Of a stretch of 46,699 bases of DNA, positions 16,679 through 26,400 are shown one piece after another. The DNA is from Alistipes sp. (GTDB taxonomy: Bacteria; Bacteroidota; Bacteroidia; Bacteroidales; Rikenellaceae), in contig JAHHQK010000014.1 in the NCBI GenBank assembly GCA_020026435.1, positions 1 through 46,699 of the forward strand, in the 5' to 3' direction. The notes beneath the pieces are model-generated. The model was given only the letters and a program-made list of their open reading frames with translations, ran no database searches and was not told where the DNA came from. The stretch's first letter is position 1. Each line of letters opens with the position of its first letter. The position numbers were made by a program, and so were the translations under genes.

Positions 16679-17113
16679 CTATTTTTGCTTGGTTTCCTCA
16701 AAATCGATGTAGTCGCCCACGTTCTTCGAGACCTTCTTCTCGGGCGAGGCGGACGTCTTGTAGATCTTCACGTCGCCCTCCGTCGAAGATGAGGAAGAGG
16801 ACGAAGAGGTGTGGTTGCCGAATCCCGCAAATCCGCCCCACGAGCGGCTTGCACCGGCGTTGTCGCCACCGAAATTTTCACGATCGAAATTCTGACGCAT
16901 ATGCTTCTGCATCTGCTCGACCTTATAGCGGAATACCAGCGAGAGGATCACCCCCAAAATGATGATACCCAGCACAAAATACAACACAAAGGCCAGTACG
17001 CCCTTAACCAGGGCCGGAGAGGCCACACACAGGAAAACAACCAGCAGCACCAGCAGCGGATTTCGCTTGTAGAAATCGACCAGCGCATCTATCAGTAATT
17101 TGAAAAAATTCAT
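16679..17113 (-). CDS. DUF4834 family small membrane protein
   Basis: A 144-residue protein with two adjacent hydrophobic segments (LLVLLVVFLCVASPALVKGVLAFVLYFVLGIIILGVILSLVF) and a cytoplasmic-looking tail with a run of eight Ser residues. It ends in the conserved-looking VGDYIDFEETK. The layout matches DUF4834, a Bacteroidetes family of unknown function. I place the start at 17113 (MNFFKLLIDAL), not 17134, because a TACCTTTG promoter box at 17137-17144 would put transcription start after 17134. It heads an apparent three-gene unit with mlaE and mlaF. Confidence 0.78.
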   Translation of the reverse strand: MNFFKLLIDALVDFYKRNPLLVLLVVFLCVASPALVKGVLAFVLYFVLGIIILGVILSLVFRYKVEQMQKHMRQNFDRENFGGDNAGASRSWGGFAGFGNHTSSSSSSSSTEGDVKIYKTSASPEKKVSKNVGDYIDFEETKQK

Positions 17114-17136
17114 TCCTAATTTATTTAATTCCACTA

Positions 17137-17184
17137 CAAAGGTAGGAAAAATTATGCAGATTCCATTTAAAAGTAGTAAATTTG
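17137..17184. promoter_or_regulatory. Divergent -7 elements between DUF4834 and purB
   Basis: TACCTTTG (17137-17144, minus strand) faces the DUF4834-mlaEF unit and TAAATTTG (17177-17184, plus strand) faces purB. Both fit TAnnTTTG. Neither has a clear TTTG at the normal -33 distance, so the promoter calls are moderate. Confidence 0.45.
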
Positions 17185-17212
17185 GCAGCGAAAATTCAAA
17201 ACTTCATCCACC

Positions 17213-18556
17213 ATGCTCAATTCTCTTACAGCCATTTCGCCCGTCGATGGCCGTTACCGTAGTAAAACGGAAAAATTAGCCGATTATTTTTCGGAACAAG
17301 CACTTATCCGCTACCGCATCCGCGTCGAAGTGGAGTATTTCATCGCCCTGTGTGAGCTGCCCCTGCCCCAGCTCGCGGGATTCGACCACGCCCGCTTCGA
17401 GGATCTGCGCTCGATCTACCGCGACTTCACCGAGGCCGATGCCCGACGTGTCAAGGAGCTGGAGTCGGTGACCAACCACGACGTGAAGGCCGTCGAGTAC
17501 ATCATCAAGGAGAAGCTGGACGCTCTCGGACTGGAGGCCTGCAAGGAGTTCATCCACTTCGGTCTCACCTCGCAGGATATCAACAACACGTCGATTCCCC
17601 TCTCGCTCAAGGACGCCATCGAGGAGGTCTATCTGCCCTGCCTGACCCAGGTGCGCGACCAGATCGCCACCTTCGCCCGGGAGTGGAAGGAGATCCCGAT
17701 GCTGGCCCGCACCCACGGACAGCCCGCCTCGCCCACCAAGCTCGGCAAGGAGTTCATGGTCTTCGTCGAGCGTCTGGACAAGCAGATCGCCCTGCTCAAG
17801 AGCCTGCCCGTCCCGGCCAAGTTCGGCGGTGCCACGGGTAACTTCAACGCCCATCATGTGGCCTATCCCGAGATGGACTGGGTGGCTTTCGCCAACCGTT
17901 TCGTGGGTGAAAAACTCGGATTGAGCCGTTCGCAATACACCACTCAGATCGAGCATTACGATATGCTGGCCGCCATCTTCGACAACCTGCGTCGCATCGA
18001 CACCATCCTGGTGGACTTCGCCCGCGATATGTGGACCTACATTTCGATGGAGTACTTCAAGCAGCGCATCAAGGCCGGCGAGGTCGGTTCGAGCGCCATG
18101 CCCCACAAGGTCAACCCCATCGACTATGAAAACGCCGAGGGCAACTTCGGAATAGCCGGTGCGATCTACGCCCACCTCTCCTCGAAGCTCCCTGTATCGC
18201 GTCTGCAACGCGACCTGACCGACTCGACCGTCCTGCGCAACATCGGTGTGCCGATGGCACACTCCGTGATCGGTTTCCAGTCGCTGCTCAAGGGTATGGG
18301 CAAGCTGATCCTCAACCGCGAGGCCCTGGAGCATGATCTGGAGAACAACTGGGCCGTGGTTGCCGAGGGTATCCAGACCGTCCTGCGCCGCGAGGGTTAT
18401 CCCAAACCCTACGAGGCTCTGAAGGCTCTGACGCGCACCAACCACCACATCACAGCAGAGTCGATCGCCGAGTTCATCTCGACGCTCCAGGTCAGCGAGC
18501 AGGTCAAGGAGGAGCTGCGCCGCATCACCCCGATGACCTATACCGGAATTTTCTAA
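17213..18556 (+). CDS. purB: Adenylosuccinate lyase
   Basis: This cytoplasmic enzyme of purine synthesis cleaves SAICAR and adenylosuccinate, releasing fumarate. The 447-residue protein has the fumarase/aspartase signature GSSAMPHKVNPIDYENAEG at 292-310 with the mobile-loop serines S293/S294. H168 lies in ARTHGQPASP, and FGLTSQDINNTS is at 116-127. Length and opening (MLNSLTAISPVDGRYRSKTE) match the E. coli-type enzyme rather than the shorter Bacillus type. It is a single-gene unit with a strong terminator 80 nt downstream. Confidence 0.97.
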   Translation: MLNSLTAISPVDGRYRSKTEKLADYFSEQALIRYRIRVEVEYFIALCELPLPQLAGFDHARFEDLRSIYRDFTEADARRVKELESVTNHDVKAVEYIIKEKLDALGLEACKEFIHFGLTSQDINNTSIPLSLKDAIEEVYLPCLTQVRDQIATFAREWKEIPMLARTHGQPASPTKLGKEFMVFVERLDKQIALLKSLPVPAKFGGATGNFNAHHVAYPEMDWVAFANRFVGEKLGLSRSQYTTQIEHYDMLAAIFDNLRRIDTILVDFARDMWTYISMEYFKQRIKAGEVGSSAMPHKVNPIDYENAEGNFGIAGAIYAHLSSKLPVSRLQRDLTDSTVLRNIGVPMAHSVIGFQSLLKGMGKLILNREALEHDLENNWAVVAEGIQTVLRREGYPKPYEALKALTRTNHHITAESIAEFISTLQVSEQVKEELRRITPMTYTGIF

Positions 18557-18637
18557 TCCCGCACACCGGCGGCAAGGCCGAGGCCTCGGATCCTCTTCCG
18601 GATTCCCAGCCCAAGTCCCGCCGACATAAAAAACAAG

Positions 18638-18690
18638 GATCCGACCTTCACACCCCATCGAGAGGTGTCGAAGGTCGGATCTTTCTGTTT
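18638..18690 (+). terminator. Intrinsic terminator of purB
   Basis: GATCCGACCTTCACACC (18638-18654) pairs almost perfectly with GGTGTCGAAGGTCGGATC (18664-18681) and is followed by TTTCTGTTT. Confidence 0.85.
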
Positions 18691-18813
18691 CCTTTGGTCC
18701 CATCCGCCCCGCAAAAAGCCCCGATTCACGGGCGGCGGTCACTGCGGCACGGGCTTTGCACCCGAATAGGACAGCTGCGGACAAGCAACCGCAGTGAGGT
18801 TTCTTCATTTATT

Positions 18814-18888
18814 TAAGTTTGGGTTAGTAGTTTTGGAGGGCAACCTCCGAAGGCAGCAGGCAGTCGTGAGACCCCCTGCTGCTTTTTT
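18814..18888 (+). ncRNA. Possible short RNA or orphan terminator near the PUL end
   Basis: TAAGTTTG (18814-18821) fits a -7 box, and about 30 nt later GCAGCAGG (18853-18860) pairs with CCTGCTGC (18875-18882) followed by TTTTTT. A small GGAGG/CCTCC hairpin lies in between. No gene on this strand would need this terminator, since purB already has one. No -33 element is seen, so this is a weak candidate. The rest of the 350-nt gap (18691-19042) shows no gene. Confidence 0.25.
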
Positions 18889-19042
18889 ATGCCCCTACCC
18901 GACTGCGGCGTATTTTTGCCTTCTGCGGCGGCTTGTCCGCGGCAGATTCCGAAGCCTGGATTCCGACCTCGGCCTTTCCGGCAGACGTACCCCTTATCAC
19001 ACAAAGACTTTCAAGCACCAACAGACGGTTCATCGCCCTACC

Positions 19043-21046
19043 CTATTTTTCGGGGATGAAACTTACGGCACATCCGCCGTGGGCCGCCATACGGATCTCC
19101 AGCACATCGTCGGCCGAGAGTTTCTGCTCGCGGATCAGATAGCTTTCGGGATCGTCCGATGCGGGGTCATCGGCATAGATCAGGGCACGATAGGTCACCC
19201 CGGGCGACAGGAAGTCGAGCTTAAGCTTCACCTCGCGGGCCCGGTCGTCGGTACCCGCACCCACGAAGAAACGATCCTTCGCGCGGCGTGCCACGACGAT
19301 ATATTCGCCGATCTCGCCCTCCAGGGCCTTCGACCAGTCGCAATCGACATCCAGGTCGCGGAAGAACCGGAAGGCAGGATGGTTCTCGTAGTTCTCGATC
19401 AGATCCGAGGCCATCTGCAACGGCGAGTAGATGATCACCCAGTTGGCCAGCTGTCGGGCCAGGGTGGTCTTCACGCAACACTTCGAGTTGTCGCCGTTCC
19501 ACGGAATGCGGCCGATGCGGTTGGCCGTCGAGTAGTCGATGTCGAAGATTCCGGGCGTGTAGTCCATCGGACCGCCCAGCAGACGCACGAAAGGCAGCGT
19601 CGACAGGTAAACCGCACTGTTACCCTCCGACCAGGCATTCCACTCCATGCCGCGGGCCCCCTCGCGGGTCATCATGTTGGGCCATGTGCGGCGGATACCC
19701 GTATCCTTGATCGGTTCGTGGGCGTCGATCATCAGGTGGTGGCGCGCCGCGCACTCCACGACCCGCTGATAGTGACGCACACCATACTGCGAGTGGTGGA
19801 GGTAACCCTCCTTGAAGCCGCCGGCATAACCCGTCTTGAGGGTATGTACCCCCCACTTGGCATAGGTGCCCATGGCCTGCTCCATGAGCGACTCATACTC
19901 GGGGATGTTGCCGCCCGTCTCGTTGTGCATCCACAGTTCGATGCCCTTCTCGCGGGCATACTCCGCAATACGCTCCACGTCGAAGTCGGGATAGGGCTTC
20001 ATATAGTCGAACGACTGCGAACCGCCCCAGTTTTCCCAGCCGCGGTTCCAGCCCTCGAACAGAACGCCTCCGAGGTTGTTCTCGGCGGCAAAGTCGATGT
20101 GACGCAGGGCATTTTCGGTGGTCGCACCATGGTGGGGGCCCATCGTCCAGGTCTGCGTGCCGAGGTGCATGCCCCACCACACGCCGACATATTTATGAGG
20201 CCGGATCCACGAGGTATCCTCGATCTTCGAAGGCTCGTTGAGATTGAGAATCAGCGCCGAGTTGATCAGATCCACGGCCCGGTCACCCAACTGGATCGTA
20301 CGCCACGGGGTCGTGAACCGGTTCGGCACATAGGCCTTCACGCCATCGGGCAGAGGAGCCAGGTCGGCGGCCAGGACACCGCGTTCGTTGCGGCGGAGCA
20401 CCATCTCGGGATAGTCATAGAGAGCGGCCTCGTGGATCGAACCGTAGATACCGTCGGTGGTCTTGAAGGTAAAGGGCGTGTTGGCATCCGACACCTTGCC
20501 AAGAGGCATATGACGGTAGTCCAGCTCATAGGTATCGAAGTTGGCGGGAATGGCCCACGACTCTCCGTCGGCGGCCAGATCGAACTCCGTCAGTTCGCGC
20601 TCCACACGGATCTCGCCCGTGGGCAGCTCCCACTCATAGCGCAGCCCCAGACCGTCGTCGAAGAGGCGGAAACGCAGCGTGAGCCGTCCGCCGTCGTCCT
20701 TGCCGAGGGTCACGGCCAGCTCGTTGTAGTGGTTGCGCACCGATTTGTTTTCGCCCCAGGGCTGCTGCCACTCCTCGTCGAAGGTCGAGGTGCGGCCGTC
20801 GAGGATCTCGAATCCCTTTTCGAGATCATACTCCCGGGTCTGAAGTCCCAGCATCGACTTGCGGATCAGTTCACGACCGTCGCGCAGCACGCGGTAGAAG
20901 ATGCGTCCCTCGTCATCTACATCGAGGCTTACCTCCGACCGTCCGTCGGGCGAGGTCACCTCGGTCTGCCTGCCGAAGGGCACGCAGCAACTCATCACAG
21001 CCCCCCACACCAGGAGCGGAATCAGATACATGATGTTTCGTTTCAT
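19043..21046 (-). CDS. GH97 glycoside hydrolase, inverting alpha-glucosidase type
   Basis: A 667-residue exported enzyme; the signal peptide ends near MSCC, so it may be a lipoprotein. GH97 holds inverting alpha-glucosidases (SusB) and retaining alpha-galactosidases. Here E376 lies in MHNETGG, E444 in DAHEP and E468 in ARGMEW, with E205 in HEAALYDYPEM as calcium ligand. These align with SusB residues E439, E508, E532 and E194. The site where retaining members carry the Asp nucleophile reads LKTGYAG. I therefore predict an inverting alpha-glucosidase-type enzyme. It is the last gene of the PUL, 94 nt after a GH92. In this setting it could remove the glucose caps found on immature high-mannose glycans; that role is inference. 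Confidence 0.9.
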   Translation of the reverse strand: MKRNIMYLIPLLVWGAVMSCCVPFGRQTEVTSPDGRSEVSLDVDDEGRIFYRVLRDGRELIRKSMLGLQTREYDLEKGFEILDGRTSTFDEEWQQPWGENKSVRNHYNELAVTLGKDDGGRLTLRFRLFDDGLGLRYEWELPTGEIRVERELTEFDLAADGESWAIPANFDTYELDYRHMPLGKVSDANTPFTFKTTDGIYGSIHEAALYDYPEMVLRRNERGVLAADLAPLPDGVKAYVPNRFTTPWRTIQLGDRAVDLINSALILNLNEPSKIEDTSWIRPHKYVGVWWGMHLGTQTWTMGPHHGATTENALRHIDFAAENNLGGVLFEGWNRGWENWGGSQSFDYMKPYPDFDVERIAEYAREKGIELWMHNETGGNIPEYESLMEQAMGTYAKWGVHTLKTGYAGGFKEGYLHHSQYGVRHYQRVVECAARHHLMIDAHEPIKDTGIRRTWPNMMTREGARGMEWNAWSEGNSAVYLSTLPFVRLLGGPMDYTPGIFDIDYSTANRIGRIPWNGDNSKCCVKTTLARQLANWVIIYSPLQMASDLIENYENHPAFRFFRDLDVDCDWSKALEGEIGEYIVVARRAKDRFFVGAGTDDRAREVKLKLDFLSPGVTYRALIYADDPASDDPESYLIREQKLSADDVLEIRMAAHGGCAVSFIPEK

Positions 21047-21140
21047 TTTCAGGTTGTTCAGGTTAAGGTTTTACGGCAAGACGAGGAATCGTAACCACCG
21101 GAATCGGGGGCGACGGTTCCTCGTCCTCTCATTTCATCAT

Positions 21141-23426
21141 TTAGCGGGCCTCGCGAAGCGTAAGGTCGGGTTCGGACTGCATCTCGAAGCAAAGATCGGC
21201 TCCGCGCACCAGATCCGAATAGCGGATCAGCGTCTTCTGCCACGGCTCTCCGTCGAAGGTCATCGAACCGATATAGCGGTTCTCGTCGGAGTTGTTGCGG
21301 GCCTCGATGCGGATCGTCTGCCCGTTCTCCAGGTGGATCTGCGCCTCGTCGAAGAGGGGCGAACCCAGGGCATACTCATCCGATGCGGGGCATACGGGAT
21401 AAAACCCCAGGGCAGAGAACACATACCAGGCCGAGGTCTGACCGTTGTCCTCATCGCCGCAGTAGCCGTCGGGGCGGACAGAGTAGAGGCGACGCATCAC
21501 CTCGCGCGTCCACCACTGGGCCTTCCACGGCTGACCGCAGTAGTTGTAGAGGTAGATCATGTGCTGGGCGGGCTGGTTGCCGTGGGCATAGTTACCCATG
21601 TTGGCCACCTGCATCTCGGTGATCTCGTGGATGCGGAATCCGTAGTAGCTGTCATCATAGACGGGCGGAACGACAAACACCGAGTCGAGCATACGTCCGA
21701 ATTCCTCCTTGCCGCCCATCAGCTCGGCAAGGCCCTCGGGCGAGTGGAACACCGACCAGGTGTAGTGCCAGGCGTTGCCCTCGGTGAAGGCGTCGCCCCA
21801 CTTATAAGGACTGAACGGCGTCTGGAACTCACCGTTGCTCTTGCGGCCGCGCATCAAACGGGTCTCGGGGTCGAACAGGTTCTTGTAGTTCTCCGACGCC
21901 TTCATCAAACGGGCGGCATCCTCCTTACGGCCCAGTTTCCCGGCCACCTGGGCGATGCACCAGTCATCATAGGCGTATTCCAGCGTGCGTGCGGCATTCT
22001 CGTTGATGCCCACATTACAGGGCACGTAGCCCAGCTCGTTGTAGTACTTGAATCCCTCACGGCCCGTCGAACTTACTGTGGGGTGTACCTTGTCGCGGCC
22101 GCTGAGCATGGCCTCGTAGAGGATACCGATCTCCTGCTCGGGAGTAATGCCCTTCAGGATGGCGTCCGACACGACCGAAGCAGAATTGTTGCCGACCATA
22201 CATCCTCTGTGGCCCGGCGACGCCCACTCGGGCAGGAATCCGCTCTCGCGGTAGGTATTGGCCAGCCCCTGCTGGATCTCGCGGTTGACCGACGGATAGA
22301 CCAGGTTCAGCAGCGGGAACAGGGCGCGGAACGTATCCCAGAAACCCGTGTCGGTGTACATATATCCCTGCTCCACACGTCCGTTGTAGGGGCTGTAATG
22401 GATCGGGCGGCCCTCAGTGTCCAGTTCGTAGAACTTGCGGGGGAACAAAGTCGAGCGGTAGAGGCACGAATAGAACGTGCGACGCTCGTCGAGCGTTCCG
22501 CCCCTGACCTCCACGCGGCCCAGTACCTCGTCCCAGCGTTTTTGGGCCTTGGTCTTCACCTGCTCAAAATCATCGTTGCCCAGCTCTTCCAGGTTACGCA
22601 GAGCCTGCTCCTCGGAGATGAACGACGAGGCCACACGGGCCACGATCTGCTCCCCGTGGCGGGTCTTGAAGTGGAGTTTCATCACGGCGTGGTCACCCTC
22701 GACCTGTTTTTCGGCCTCGGGCTTGAGCAGTTGCTTGCCGGCCTTGAATTTCGAGGGACGGTCGGTCATCTCGATGGCCCCGACCTCGTGGTCGAAGCGC
22801 ACGACGAACCAGTTGCGGAAGTTGTCGGGCACACCGCCGCTGTTGCGCGTCGTGTAGCCCACAACCGTATTGCGGTCCACCAGCCTGAGCATCGAGCCGC
22901 AGTCGAAGGCGTCGATCACCACTCCCGCCTCATCGGTCTCGGGGAACGTGAAGCGCATGATGGCGGCACGCTCCGTGGGGGTCACCTCGGCCAGGACGTC
23001 GTGGTCGGCCAGGTAGACCGAATAGTAATAGGGACGGGCCTCTTCGGCCTGGTGCGAGAACCAGCTCTGACGGCTCTCCTCGTCGAAGCATTCCAGACCG
23101 CACACGGGCATCAGCGAGAACTGGCCGTAGTCGTTGATCCAGGGCGAGGGCTGATGGGTCTGTTTCAGACCGCGCAACGTGTGGGCGTTGTAGGTGTAGG
23201 CCCATCCGTCGCCCATCTTTCCGGTCTGGGGCGTCCAGAAGTTCATGCCCCACGGCAGAGCCACCGCCGGGTAGGTGTTACCCGTCGAGAGCAGATACTC
23301 GGACTGTGTGCCGACCAACGTCGAGACATACTCCGAGGGAGCGGTCTGAGGGGTACTGTCCGCGCTCCGCGCCGGGGTACACATCACTCCGAGCAGGGGG
23401 ACAAGCAGCGAAAAAAGTAATTTCAT
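21141..23426 (-). CDS. GH92 alpha-mannosidase, predicted alpha-1,2 type
   Basis: A 761-residue calcium-dependent exo-alpha-mannosidase with an N-terminal signal peptide (about 21 residues), probably periplasmic. E549 in the FTEGNAWHYTW motif is the general acid. D658 and D660 in GDEDNGQTSAWY are the base region. H600-E601 in FRIHEITEM lie exactly 51-52 residues after the acid. In the characterised BT3990 the same residues are E533, D642/D644 and H584-E585, a constant offset of 16. The His-Glu pair there recognises the +1 sugar of alpha-1,2-mannosides. I therefore predict alpha-1,2 specificity, removing the outer mannoses of high-mannose glycans. It lies 13 nt after the GH92-GH125 gene. Confidence 0.93.
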   Translation of the reverse strand: MKLLFSLLVPLLGVMCTPARSADSTPQTAPSEYVSTLVGTQSEYLLSTGNTYPAVALPWGMNFWTPQTGKMGDGWAYTYNAHTLRGLKQTHQPSPWINDYGQFSLMPVCGLECFDEESRQSWFSHQAEEARPYYYSVYLADHDVLAEVTPTERAAIMRFTFPETDEAGVVIDAFDCGSMLRLVDRNTVVGYTTRNSGGVPDNFRNWFVVRFDHEVGAIEMTDRPSKFKAGKQLLKPEAEKQVEGDHAVMKLHFKTRHGEQIVARVASSFISEEQALRNLEELGNDDFEQVKTKAQKRWDEVLGRVEVRGGTLDERRTFYSCLYRSTLFPRKFYELDTEGRPIHYSPYNGRVEQGYMYTDTGFWDTFRALFPLLNLVYPSVNREIQQGLANTYRESGFLPEWASPGHRGCMVGNNSASVVSDAILKGITPEQEIGILYEAMLSGRDKVHPTVSSTGREGFKYYNELGYVPCNVGINENAARTLEYAYDDWCIAQVAGKLGRKEDAARLMKASENYKNLFDPETRLMRGRKSNGEFQTPFSPYKWGDAFTEGNAWHYTWSVFHSPEGLAELMGGKEEFGRMLDSVFVVPPVYDDSYYGFRIHEITEMQVANMGNYAHGNQPAQHMIYLYNYCGQPWKAQWWTREVMRRLYSVRPDGYCGDEDNGQTSAWYVFSALGFYPVCPASDEYALGSPLFDEAQIHLENGQTIRIEARNNSDENRYIGSMTFDGEPWQKTLIRYSDLVRGADLCFEMQSEPDLTLREAR

Positions 23427-23439
23427 GGTATTTTAGGGT

Positions 23440-26400
23440 TTAGTTTATCGAATTCAGCAAGTCGACCTTGCCCTCGTTGACGAGTTTGAGGATCAGCTCC
23501 CCGAAAAGGGTGTTCTGCCAGGCAAACCACGGACGCGTGAAGCGGGTGGCATCGTGACGCGAGAAGGACTCGTGGATGAATCCCTGTCCGGCATCGGTGG
23601 TGATGAGCCGGAGGATGCAGTCGCGGATCTCCTCGTCGTTGTCCGAAGTGAAGGCCTTCATCATGATGCTCATCGGCCAGATCATCTCCACACCGATATG
23701 CGGACCGCCTATACCCTCACCCGCGGGCCCCCTCCAGAAGTAGGGATTGTCCTCCGACCACACGAAGCGGCGGGTATTCTCATAGATCGGGTCGTGGCGG
23801 TCGACATCCCCCAGGTAGGGCATGGACAGCAGGCTCGGCACATTGGCATCGTCCATGAGCTGGCAGCTGCCGAAGCCGTCGACCTCATAGGCGTAGATCT
23901 TGCCGTACTTGGGATGCTCCACCACGGCGTATTTCTTCAGGGCCAGCTCCACCTCCTCGGCCAACGAACGGCACTCCCCGGCCAACTGCTCCTCGTGGTT
24001 CACCACGGAGAGCATCTCGGCGGCCTTGCGCAGCGAATTGACGGCCATGAAGTTCGACGGGATGAGGAACTCGAAGGTCGTGGCATCGTCCGAAGGGCGG
24101 AATGCCGAGGCGATCAGTCCCACGGGTTTGACCGGATTGCCGCGGCCGACACAGCACTTCGTGTCGAGCTGGCGGTCGGTGATACGCAGGAACGTATAAT
24201 CGCCGTGGCCCTCCTTACGCTGCTGCTCGCGCATCGTGTGCAGGATCTTGCGCATGGCCTCGACCCACTCTCCGCCCAGGACCGAATCATCGCCCGTGGT
24301 CTTCCAGTAGTGGTAAGCCAGGCGAATCGGGTAGCAGTGCGAATCGATCTCCCACTTGCGCTCGAAGACCCACGGATCCTGCGGTTTGGGCAGCCAGGGG
24401 TAGTTGACGTCCTCGCCGCGACCCGTCGGACCGTCGTTGAAGGCATTGGCGTAGGGGTCAATGCAGATCAGACGGAACTGACGCAGGATCGTGCCTGCGA
24501 TCATCTTCCTCAGCGGCTCGTCCCCGCGACACAGATCGACATAGGGCCACACCTGCGCTCCCGAATCGCGGAGCCACATGGCGGGTATGTCGCCCGTATA
24601 GACATAAGTGTCGGGGCGTCCCTCCTCGTCCTCGCGGTAGTGGACCGTCGTGTCGAGCGTATTGGGGAAGCAGTTGGCAAACATCCATCTCAGACGTTCG
24701 TTCTCCAGGAGACCGCACACACGGGTAATCTCCCCCTCAACGGCTTCCGACCTAAAAAGCCGCTCCTCCTCCGCCGGACGCAGATCGGCATACTCCTCCG
24801 GCTCGTCGGCGCAGTACCACACCCTGGGTTCGGCCCCCATCTCGAAGCGCAGCTCGCCGCCGCTCATCATCTCCTCATAGGAGATCCACGCCCGGGTGTA
24901 GGGTTTTCCGTTGAGCCATACGCGCTGTATATAGCGGTTTTCCGCCGAGTTGTTCTCGGCCACGATGCTGAAGAGTCCGTTGTCGGTCTTCAGATCCACC
25001 CGATCGAACAGGGGCGATCCGAACCAGTAGCGTCCCGAGGCGGGTTCCACCTCGTAGATACCCATCGACGAGAGGATATACCAGGCCGACATCTGACCCA
25101 CGTCCTCATTGCCGGACAATCCATCGGGAGCATCGTGGTAGAGGGTCGTCAGCACCTCGCGCACCCTGTCGGCCGTCTTCCAGGGCTGGCCCAACATGGT
25201 GTAGAGGTAGAGAATGTGGTGGCTCGGCTCATTGCCGTGGGCATACTGTCCGATCAGACCCGAAATGTCAGGCGAAGACTCCTGCCCCTCGATCACCGAC
25301 GATACCGTAAACAGAGAATCGAGCTTCCGGATCATGTTCTCGCGCGGAGTGCCGCTGCCGACCGCACCAAAGCACTCGGCCAGTCCCTTGACATCGTGCG
25401 GCACGAGCCACGTATATTGCCAGGCATTACCCTCGCAGTAGTCGTCGGCGCGGTGGGTCGAGGAGTAGGGGTTGAACGGCTCGCGCCACTTCCCGTCGGC
25501 CATGCGTCCGCGCATAAAGCCCGTCGCGGCATCGAAATAATTGCGGTAGGAGTGGCTCCGCTTCTCGAAGTAGGCGGCATCCTCCTCCAGACCCAGGGCG
25601 CGGGCGGCACAGGCGGCCGCACCGTCGGCCAGGGCGTACTCCATATCGTAGGCGATCGCCTCGTTGAACAGGTCGCAGGGTATGAATCCGTGTTTGATTC
25701 TCAGTCCGTTGCCGCGGCCGGGGTTCATCGCCGTCCGACGGATGGCCTCGAAGGCCTCCTCACGGTCGAAGCCCTTGATCCCCTTCACGATGGCATCGGC
25801 AACGACGGGAATGGCGGGATTGCCGACCATGCAGTCCGTCTCGTTGCCCCACAGATGCCATACGGGCAGACGGCCCTGTTCGCGGTAGATGTGTAGCATC
25901 GTCCGGATGATATCGCCCATGCGTTCGGGGTGAACCAGGGTCATCATCGGCATCTTGGCGCGGTAGGTGTCCCACAGCGAAAAGATCGTGTAACTCTTGA
26001 AGTCGGCACCGCGGTGAATCTCGTGATCCGCACCGCGATAGTCACCGTTCACGTCGCAGAAGAGTGCCGGAGCGGTCATCGTGTGGTACATCGAGGTGTA
26101 GAATATGCGGCGGGCCGTCTCGTCCGCCGTCGAGACCTTCACCTTCGAGAGCTGCTCCTCCCACTTGCGGTCGGCATCCCGCACCACGGCGTCGAAGTCC
26201 CAGCCCTCCAGCTCGGCCTTGAGGTTTGCGGCCGCACCCTCCTCATCGACGGGCGACAGAGCCACCTTCAGCAGCACCTGCTCTCCCTCCTCAGTCGAAA
26301 ACGACAGACGAGCATAACGGTCATCGGTTCCCCCGAGCTCGAACCGGGCGATCGGCTTGGAGGTCTCGGCCACGAAGGCCACCCACTGATCCCTGGCCCA

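Noticed and set aside
18794..21094. Long plus-strand open frame of about 766 codons opposite the GH97 gene
   Set aside because: It is a shadow of GC-rich coding sequence. Its translation is rich in Arg, His and Val with no domain, while the minus strand encodes a clear GH97 enzyme.
20901..25896. Two further very long plus-strand frames opposite the GH92 genes
   Set aside because: They run antisense to well-supported GH92 and GH125 domains and show no motif, signal peptide or promoter.
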